Positions 56,335 through 64,000 of a stretch of DNA of 64,000 nt are shown here, piece after piece. Source of the DNA: Viola odorata. Its lineage: Eukaryota; Streptophyta; Magnoliopsida; Malpighiales; Violaceae. The stretch lies in assembly GCA_963691705.1 (NCBI GenBank), contig OY829537.1:20212078-20276077 (forward strand), read 5' to 3'. Numbering within the stretch: position 1 is the stretch's first letter; the number at the start of each line of letters is the position of its first letter. Below the pieces are notes generated by a model. It saw only the letters and a program-made list of their open reading frames with translations. It ran no database searches and had not been told where the DNA came from. Position numbers and translations under genes: made by a program.

Positions 56335-58200
56335 TTGAGTTCACTTGACGCCAACTCTGGGTATCACCAAATTCCCATGGCCATTGAAGATGAAGAGAAG
56401 ACTGCCTTCATCACTCCTACGGCCACTTACTGTTACATGGCGATGCCATTTGGGCTAAAGAACACGGGGGCGACGTTCCAACGTATGGCAAACAAAATAT
56501 TCGAAGAACAAGTAGGGAGGAATGTGGAAGCCTACGTTGATGATATACTGGTAAAAAGCGCTAGCTTTCAGGATCACTTGCGGGATCTAAAGGAAGTCTT
56601 TGACGTAATGAAACGGCACAGTATGAAACTGAACCCCTGGAAATGCATGTTCGCGTTTCAGACCGGAAAATTCCTGGGCTACGTGGTCAGCCAAAAAGGA
56701 ATCCAGCCTAATCCATTGAAGATTAAAGCCATACAAGACATGATATCTCCAAGAACCGTTAAGGAAGTACAAAGGCTAACAGGGCGCGTTATCGCCCTAG
56801 GGCGCTTTATTTCCAAGCAAGGCGAGAAGTGTCTTCCTTTTTTCAAAGTCATACGCAAGAAAACATCCTTTGGGTGGACCCCGGAATGTGAAGAGGCGTT
56901 TGTTAGCCTAAAAGATTACCTATCGTCCGATCTGCTGCTGACCAGGCCAGAACTAGGTGATACTTTATACCTATATCTCGGCGCTGCTGACGAAGTGGTC
57001 AGCTCCATCCTCGTTCGCGACGATAGCCACACGCACCGCCCCGTGTATTTCGTGAGTCACGTTCTGAAGGATGCAGAGTTGCGATACGCCCGAATTGAGA
57101 AAATAGCGTTCGCGCTAATACAAGCCACTCGAAAAATGGACAGATACTTCCAGTCCTTTTCCGTTATCGTACTTACAGATCAACCGCTGAAAAGGATATT
57201 TCGAAAGCCTGAGTCCTCGGGAAGAATGCTAATCTGGGCTCTTGAACTCGAGCAATATGGGCTGCGGTATCAATCTCGGCCATCTGTAAAGGCTCAAATC
57301 TTGGCAGATTTTATAGCCGAATGCACCTTTACGGAAGATCCGTTAACAGACGTACCCGAAGAGGAATGGGGTGATTTGGATCTCCCATTTCTGGAGACTT
57401 ATACGGACCTCTGGATCATTCATGTAGATGGGGCTAAAAATCAAGAATTGGATGGAGCAGGAATCTTTATAAATGGGCCGAACGATATGCGAATACAATA
57501 CGCTATCCGAATCCTGCAACCATTATCCAATAATGTGGCAGAATATGAGGCGTTACTAGCCGAACTCCGGATAGGGAGAAGCCTTTCTTCCAAAGGTAGG
57601 CACGATACCGGAAGAACAGGAGACCTGCGTCTAAAAATTTGCGGTGACTCCAAACTAGTGATCGACCAGGTCTTGGGGCGCTCTCAAGCTCGAGAGCCCA
57701 TTATGGTCCAGTATCTCGCCAAAGTGATGCGGGAGCTATTAGAAATAAAGAAAGAAGGCATGCAAGTCAGTTTTGAGCACATTCCTCGAGAGGATAATGC
57801 CGAAGCTGACAACCTTGCCAAGCTGGCTGCAAACCCAGAAGCATCCATACCCAAAGGCGTGTATTACCGAGAATTACCTGTACCCTCCTTCATGGAAGAG
57901 CAAGCATCTCTGTGTGTGGAAGAACTCGAGAACGACTGGCGAGTCCCCATAATCAAATACTTAAAACACGAAGAACTGCCTGAGAATATCGTTGAAAAGA
58001 AAAGAGTGTTGAGACAGGCAGCTCACTGTACGTATTATGACGGGGACCTGGTTCGAAGATGCTTTTCGCACCCAACGGCCAAATGCATAACGGAACAAGA
58101 GGGTCTTCACACGTTATGCGAAATTCATGAAGGGATATGCGGTATGCATGTATCAGGCGGTACCCTGGCTGCACAAGTCTTCAGATCTGGATTCTATTGA
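56335..58200 (+). pseudogene. Tat D reverse transcriptase, double RNase H and integrase start
   Basis: Same frame as upstream. RT motif A SSLDANSGYHQIPM, MPFGLKNTGATFQRM and catalytic EAYVDDILVKS. First RNase H: YLYLGAADEVVSSILVRDD and VLTDQPLKRIFRKPES. Second RNase H: DLWIIHVDGAKNQELDGAGIF, NVAEYEALLAELRIG, GDSKLVIDQVLG, REDNAEADNLAKLAA. Integrase zinc-binding HEIHEGICGMHVSG follows. It ends at TGA 58198-58200, where Trp is expected after GFY. RNase H removes template RNA during reverse transcription; the second domain is a Tat-lineage feature. Confidence 0.88.
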
Positions 58201-59121
58201 CCCACTATCCAGAAAGATTTCCACGACTATGTGCAAACTTGCCCGAAATGTCAAGAGTTCTCTAAAATTCCTCGACGTCCCGCCACTGAAATATCCGAGA
58301 TCATCGCTCCTTGTCCTTTTGCTAAATGGGGGATCGATATCCTAGGTCCGTTTCCAAAGGCAAGGTCCCAACTAATTTTTTTAATAGTGGCAGTGGACTA
58401 CTTTATGAAGTGGGCAGAGGCTGAAGCGGTCGCCAACATCACGGCGGAAAAAACTTGGCGTTTCTTCAAGCACCAAGTTATCATGAGGTTTGACGTACCC
58501 TGTATCTTAATCAGCGATAACGGGGCACAGTTCACCAGCCAATTCTTCAAAGACCAATGCTCGGAATTTGGGATAGAGCAACGATTCTCTTCCGTGGCTC
58601 ACCCCCAAACCAATGGACAAGCAGAAGTGACAAATCGGAGCATCCTCAGTGGCATTAAGAAAAATCTAGAGGGGTCTAAAAAGAAATGGGCTGACGAGCT
58701 GCCATATGTGATGTGGGCGTACCGCATGACCGTTAAAACCAGTACAGAAGAAACACCTTTTGCATTGACCTTCGAAACCGAGGCTGTTACGTCGGTTGAG
58801 ATCGGTACCATGAGCCTGCGAGTGGCCCACTTCCGAGAGGAGCTGAATGAGGAAAGGTTACGAGCTAACCTTGACGCGTTACCGGAGGTCCGAGTAGAAA
58901 CCCTCTTAAAAATGCAACACTACAAACGAAAGATGGCCCGCTACCATAACAGGCGCGTCAAAGAACGGTTGCTAAAGGCAGGCGACTTGGTACTCAGAGA
59001 CAAACGGGCGGCTGGTCAACGTATGGCTCAGCCCAAACTGGGATGGACCATATCGTGTTACCCGAGTTATCGGAAAAGGAGCCTATCATCTGGAGACACT
59101 CGATGGTACTCCCCTATCTAA
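58201..59121 (+). pseudogene. Tat D integrase core
   Basis: In the same frame after the TGA. Zinc-binding CPKCQEFSK, then catalytic core KWGIDILGPFPKARS (D), CILISDNGAQFTSQFF (D), [14 protein letters not shown] (E), and YVMWAYRMTVKTS. The C-terminal end is frameshifted near 59025: after KRAAGQRM the expected WGPYRVTRVIG-type segment reads in another frame. Otherwise it matches element C. Confidence 0.87.
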
Positions 59122-59234
59122 CTTTTGGAATATTGCTCGTTTGAAATTATATTATCCTAGACCTTGAACTATCTGCACCTTTGACTGATGCCAACCCTAA
59201 CCTTAGCTAACGCTCCCTGAGAGAGCTTCCTTGG

Positions 59235-59806
59235 TGATAATAATTTGTCTTCTGCCGAAGGATGTATGACGGAGCAGCTCTTCTCAGATCAGTGTGCGCG
59301 ACGGTCCACGGTACCTGCAATGCGCCGGAGGGGGTCTCCGGCGGAAACACTCCGATGCTCAAGTCAGTAGGTGTACTGAAATTGGCAGAGTTTTGGCCAG
59401 TCAAGTCCGCTTACCTGCCTCCTTTGTGGGGGAGGTATTTATAGAAGAAAGGGGGCGTTCCCGCCCGAGTAAACGGGTACGGAGCTATCGCTCGCGTTAG
59501 GGTCTGTGATTCTCCCTTATCGTGATACGCTACCTCGGCGGTAGGTGTTTAGGTAGATATTGCCGTGGTAGGATAATGGTCGGAGCGTTAATCCTGACGC
59601 GTGGTTTCCTCTGGGGGTGAGATAACTCTTTGAGCCAAGCAGGAGGTCCGTGAGAGGAGCCGGTAGGGCCCCGTTAGCCTCTGTAGCGTTAGCCTTTGGG
59701 GAAGGTGGCGATCTTGTCCCTACCGTGGTGGTGTGAAACAGTAGCTATGCCTCTCCCCACCGGGTGATAGGCGAAAATACCCTTTCTTTTAGGTGGATTG
59801 TTATCA
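59235..59806 (-). mobile_element. Tat-type solo LTR in reverse orientation within element D
   Basis: A 572-bp TG...CA unit flanked by the 5-bp duplication CTTGG (59230-59234 and 59807-59811). Read on the minus strand it contains a TATA-like CTATAAATACC (around 59436) and GCATCGGAGTGTTTCCGCCGGAG, equivalent to LTRs C and D. Element C lacks the insertion at the matching point, which gives an independent empty site. Confidence 0.88.
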
Positions 59807-59854
59807 CTTGGGTGTTTGTGGTTGCTTTTTGTGCAGATAGAAAAGGGGGCACCT

Positions 59855-60303
59855 GGGAGTGAAAAGTCCTATCCTTGTGAATGCTGGTTCTAATCAGATG
59901 GCTCACTAAGTGAGGGCACGACGCAGGATGCCTTGAACTAGTATTGGGATTGAAAGATCCCGAGCGCCCCCGGGGAGTGAAAAGTCCTATCCTTGTGAAT
60001 GCCGATCCTGATCAGATGGCTCACTAAGTGAGGGCACAACCCGGGAATCCATGGGAGTGAAAAGCCCTTTTCTTGTAATGACCGTTCTCGTGGAGACAAC
60101 CCATCAAGACAAGGCACGCCCCAAGGAAATAGTAACTCCATTCTAGAAGCGAAAAGTCCCCTCTTAGTGACCGGACTAGTGCAGTGGGTCCACTAAGTAA
60201 GGACATTATTCTAGACGCGAGGACAACGCCTGAAAGTGAAAAGTCCTATCCTTGTGACGGCCTGTCCCGATCCGACGGCTCACTAAGTGAGGGCACTTTC
60301 CAG
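59855..60303 (+). repeat. Tandem repeats in the 3' region of Tat D
   Basis: About five units with GGGAGTGAAAAGTCCTATCC, TTGTGAATGC, CCTGATCAGATGGCTCAC and TAAGTGAGGGCAC, starting near 59855, 59973, 60053, 60145 and 60233. Same family as 50712-51230 in C. Confidence 0.82.
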
Positions 60304-60430
60304 GCCGATCGTGGAAAGATGGAAACGTAAAAATTGTGAAATTCCAGCTAGTAACTAGAAGCGTAATCCCTAGTGAAGTAGAGCTGACGGAAAAAGCGAT
60401 TCATGCAGTTTCCATACTAATGCCCTATGA
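60304..60430 (+). repeat. 127-bp duplicated segment, copy 1
   Basis: Identical to 60799-60925: both run from GCCGATCGTGGAAAGATGG to CATACTAATGCCCTATGA, 495 bp apart. Confidence 0.88.
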
Positions 60431-60798
60431 CGGCAGCGGAAAGGCTCCTACGGGTAATTACTATCTCTTGTAACCCGTTATGCTACTGATGGTTTACAAT
60501 TGAGAATGTGCAGAATACCTTTCGAGTAGCGGAAAGATTGATGACTGCACAAACGGCAATACTATGAGGCTCGCCGGGAAAACTAACCCTATACTGACCT
60601 CAGCGATATCTGTTGATGAAACGCTACGGGCGTATTCAAGAAAATAAACATATTATATCGCCCGGATGGTAGCGATGCCTGGGAATTTCAGAAGGTAAAA
60701 GCTAAAGAAAGAAAAAAGGCAGCAGCAAAGATATAAACTGTTTAAATGCACAAAAGTGCCTTAGAGAGGTCACAAGTTCCAAAGACCAAAACACTAAT
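60431..60798. other. Tat D spacer between duplicate segments
   Basis: Noncoding. It contains AATTGAGAATGTGCAGAATACC, similar to the equivalent spacer of C (ATCGAGAGTGTGCAGGATATC). No gene seen. Confidence 0.5.
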
Positions 60799-60925
60799 GC
60801 CGATCGTGGAAAGATGGAAACGTAAAAATTGTGAAATTCCAGCTAGTAACTAGAAGCGTAATCCCTAGTGAAGTAGAGCTGACGGAAAAAGCGATTCATG
60901 CAGTTTCCATACTAATGCCCTATGA
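60799..60925 (+). repeat. 127-bp duplicated segment, copy 2
   Basis: Perfect copy of 60304-60430, followed by an A-rich run (60930-60943) and then directly by the antisense ORF end. Confidence 0.88.
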
Positions 60926-60949
60926 GGCAAAAAAAAAAAAACAAAAAGC

Positions 60950-63342
60950 ACGATGGCTGCAGAAGAGGCGGCAATGCTTGGGAATGTGTCAACCCTCGGT
61001 GTTCCTCTGTTTCCAACCCTCCACCTTAGCTCGGCGAAAACCCGCTTCATTAAGGTCGGCAGACTTCTGCTTGAAGGCCTCTGTGACCTCGTCACCTTTG
61101 TACGCATCTGCTCCATGAACCTCTTCAAAGCATTCAACCAAGATAGTGGCCGTTCGCTCGACGTGCCACAGGCTCTTATCGGCTGAGTCCTCCGTCAGAG
61201 TGACTCTTCCTTCCTCCAGGGCAGTTTTCTCCCTCGCCAAGGATAACTTCTCTCCTTCTAGCACGACATTCTTTGCATTAAGGGTGGACACTTGCCCTGA
61301 CAGCTCCTGCTGAACTAGTAACAAGCGAGTGCGTTCCTCCAGTAACTTATTCTTTTCATTTCACTCTCGTGAAAGTTCAGAAAGGGACGCAGTAAGAGAA
61401 GTAGCCTGACGCTGTACGTGCTCTGTCCAGTAGTAAAATTTCACAAAATTGGAAAAGAGATTAGAGCGTAGCGAATTCGCCTTATCATCATCTGTCTGCG
61501 AGAGGAAGGCTTACCGCTCAGCGGCGGACGACAGTATTTGGGCTGCCAAGAAAGCCGAAACCTCAACTGAACCATCACCCCCAAGAGCCGCTAAGCCTGT
61601 ATTGCGAAAATCATATAAGCCCACTTGGTGAGTCACAGTACCAGGCTCACTCGAGGAACTTAGGTCCGCAGCATAGTCGAAGGTGGAGGCCCCTTCGCCA
61701 CAACGTTGTGATAAAGGAATGCTTGAGGGCACAAAGGCCAAAGGGACAAGAGGGTGGACTTGAGAAGAAGAACCCCCTTGGACGGCATAGGAACCGTGAG
61801 GGTGGTAGCTCGAAAAGTCCTGTAAACCTTCTTGATAACCCGAGTTAGGACCGTATGTATGAACAGACCCACCGAAGGAATTGGGTAAAGTCCCGAAAGT
61901 CTTAGCCGTACCCAGAAGGATGAGTCTGGGGAGCATCCATAGAAACAAAGGTGCTGTCCGGTCTGACTTCCGCCTCGGCAACAGTAGAAGATAAGCTTCC
62001 ATCCTCACCCTCCGGTCGGGATCTCTTCTTAGAGCCAACCAGCACATAACCCATGTCCATCTCGCCTAGGGGGGGGGGGGGCGGAAGTAGAAACAGTAGC
62101 AGTATCCTGCAAGGAACCCAGCAGAAACACTGATAAGAGAAACGGGTAAAATAACGCCCGACATCAAGGTATAACGTATTATGGATAAAAAGCACACTCA
62201 CAACAGTTGTGTCAAGAGGAGGCACTTTAGAAGAAGCTGCCGCGTCTGGAGAAGGAGTGAGAGCAGCAACACTCCTGGTTCTTCTCTTCCTCTTTCCTTT
62301 GTCAGGAATCCTAGGGGCTTTAAAAGGAGACGGCCGAGCGGAACGGGCAGCGGCGGTTACAATAGGAATACCCAAAGGGATGTTGGTATTCCCCTCACCG
62401 GCTGAGGAAGAAGATACTTGAGCAAGGCTCACGGAAATAGCAGGTAGAACAGTTGAGTTATCGGCAGCTTCCGTAGAGGTGGCCTTCTCTTTTTCTTCTC
62501 TTTCCTGGGCTCTTTTCAGTCGCCTCCTAATGCTTTCAGGCTTGTAGTTGGGATCTGTCGCTGCATGATGACAAAATAATGTTAGCATTAGTATCAGTGA
62601 TAACAAAGAAGGAAGCGACTCGACACTCACGTCTAACTCAGTCCTTCATAGCGACTCTGCACGCCACATAGCGGATATGAACGCTGATTTCCAGTTGAAG
62701 AAGTTTGTCTAACCAGCCTTGTTTGCGCTGAGGAAGAGTCTCCGGCCGACCCCAGACGTTGTCCTTGACGTCTTGGTTAAACCCAGACCGCCACCAGGAA
62801 CTGGGATCTTCAGGAAGATCTATCACAAAGAACTCTTTCTTCCAAGCATCGACAGAGGACTCAAGGTGGAGAAGTTTCCAAGTGAAGGACTTGAGTGAGT
62901 CATCGTCATAACGGGGCGATATCGTTATCACTCCCCGACACTTCATCAGCTTAAGAACTAATTTAAGCAGTAAGAGGGAAGGGGAAGTGATCCCCTTATA
63001 TTTACAAAGTTCTAAGAAGGCACAAACGCAACAGTATGCATTTGGGGCTAATTGAACAGGATTCAAATCGCAAACAATGAGCAACTGTTTTATGAAAGAG
63101 TTGATGGGAAGCTGGAAACCATAACGGAACATTTGTGTATATAGGACCCTACACTTGCCCGTCAAAATGCTATTTAAGCGTACCGACTCAGGGGCAACGG
63201 TGGCCTTATAACCATCAGGGATAACAACATTATGTGTGGCTAAATGCTCACTTAGAGTGACCTCAGAGGTGATACTACTAACTGTAACATCCATCTTTTT
63301 CTCATCGGTAGATCTCGACTCAGAACGGCGAGTCTTAGCCAT
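60950..63342 (-). pseudogene. Tat D antisense ORF (putative Gypsy-type transposon protein family), with introns
   Basis: Starts MAKTRRSESRSTDEKKMD at 63342. The first exon (to about 62633) holds the domain FRYGFQLPINSFIKQLLIV, NAYCCVCAFLELCK, FFVIDLPEDPSSWW and FNQDVKDNVWG. This pattern I associate with the 'putative gypsy-type transposon' family (PF04195) found antisense in Tat elements. A TGA lies near its end (VAMKD/TGA). Candidate introns: donor near 62632 with acceptor ending CATGCAG near 62573, and donor near 62203 with acceptor near 62112. The second exon is basic (RRRLKRAQEREEKEK, KGKRKRRTRS). The third starts DTATVSTSAPP, runs into a C-run (62069-62081) and a shift, then FAAQILSS-type sequence and a coiled-coil-like end. 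Function unknown. Confidence 0.7.
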
Positions 63343-64000
63343 GGCAGAAATAAAAAAGTAAAGATGAAGAAGACGACGAAAGAAAAGAGGAGGTACCTTT
63401 AGAGAGAAAGCGCTTCGAGAACCTTGAATGGTGGAAAGAAAATAAGACGGCTAGAGAAAGTATGAAGAAAGCAGAACGGCCAAAGTAAGCAAAAGAAAAC
63501 AAGTATTGGGTTTTATAACCCTAATAGCCAAAGAAACGACAGACGTTGCAGTCGTTGCGTGAGAGGATCACAAGGAAAAGACTCAAGCAATGAGTACAAT
63601 TCTAGAAGAGCACGGCAACGCTTTGATTTTGCTAAAATTATAGAGCACGCTAGCTCATGGCGCCATAAAAAATGGACACGTGTGTCTATGCCAGGACGAC
63701 TTTTATCCCGCATCTATGACAAGATCGTAAGCATTAAATGCTCTGAAAAGAAAGGATTTTTTTTCAAATAAGACAAGAGCGATACTACACTAGAGAAGAT
63801 AGCGCGGAATGGCGTTAACCAAGCCGGTATCCTCCGGGATAACGTGGAGAAGCAAAGCAAAGATTATTTATTATCTAAAAATGAAGTACAAATATCGTTT
63901 CGCAAGGAAAGGCGTTATTACAATACAGAAAAAGTGAATAAATGGGAAAATCTTCCCAGAGGATCAACCTTGACCAGTCGATGATACTTGAAAAGCGGTG
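63343..64000. other. Tat D sequence beyond the antisense ORF, to window end
   Basis: Purine-rich next to the antisense start (AAGATGAAGAAGACGACG), then mixed sequence with no recognised gene. On the minus strand this would be the promoter side of the antisense ORF. No LTR start of TGATAACC type is seen, so the element continues beyond 64000. Confidence 0.5.

Larger units (their letters stand above)
52617..64000 (+). mobile_element. Tat-lineage Gypsy element D, nested in C and cut by the window end
   Basis: 5' LTR 52617-53213, primer site, gag 53300-54994, protease/RT/RNase H/second RNase H/integrase 55012-59121, a reverse solo LTR insertion, tandem repeats, and an antisense ORF 63342 to about 60950. 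It lies within the antisense ORF of C, with TTAAG (52612-52616) as likely left duplication. Its 3' LTR is not reached by 64000. Two in-frame stops, two frameshifts and the solo LTR indicate it is inactive, but it is better preserved than C. Confidence 0.85.

Overview
The window is nuclear DNA of a flowering plant. The evidence is an intron-containing RDR1-type RNA-dependent RNA polymerase, a SABATH methyltransferase, Stowaway, hAT-like and Mutator-like MITEs, and nested Copia, Athila and Tat LTR retrotransposons. A eudicot seems likely, but I cannot name the species. Only about 10 kb (roughly 10.1-20.6 kb) is host-gene territory. Almost everything else is transposon sequence.

Layout. (1) 1-9.8 kb: a non-autonomous Mutator-like element (380-8510, TSD TTAATGAAG/TTAATGAAT) was split near its right end by a gutted minus-strand Copia element (1781-8486, TSD CATAG). 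That Copia element was in turn split by a second Mutator-like element (4334-5692, TSD TTTTTATTA). A Stowaway MITE (8657-8886) and a hAT-like MITE (9241-9821) follow. (2) 10.1-18.5 kb: RDR1 on the plus strand, with a leader intron holding another Stowaway, four coding exons and an intact catalytic DLDGD motif. Its reading frame is broken at about five places. (3) 19.1-20.5 kb: a SABATH methyltransferase on the minus strand, tail to tail with RDR1. (4) 20.5-23.25 kb: AT-rich DNA ending in a Copia RNase H remnant.

(5) 23.25-64 kb: a nest of Gypsy elements. Element A (Athila, plus strand) starts at 23254. Its gag holds an Athila solo LTR (25797-27546, TSD CTCCC). It is cut again after gag by Athila element B (28610-42706, minus strand, TSD AACTC), which has three LTR copies. 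Its RT domain is cut at 44110 by Tat element C (plus strand). C's antisense ORF is interrupted at 52617 by Tat element D, which runs off the window. D carries a reverse-oriented Tat solo LTR (59235-59806, TSD CTTGG). The insertion order can be read directly from the interruptions.

All retroelement coding regions carry stops or frameshifts, so none looks autonomous. C and D each carry a minus-strand ORF downstream of pol, the antisense ORF typical of part of the Tat lineage; in D it appears to contain introns. I saw no CRISPR array, tRNA or rRNA gene and no clearly undescribed system. The most interesting signals are the multiply frameshifted but otherwise well-conserved RDR1, the 72-bp near-palindromic tandem repeats in the Copia LTRs, the three-LTR Athila composite, and the tandem repeats and antisense ORFs of the Tat elements. 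All family assignments rest on motif reading by eye.
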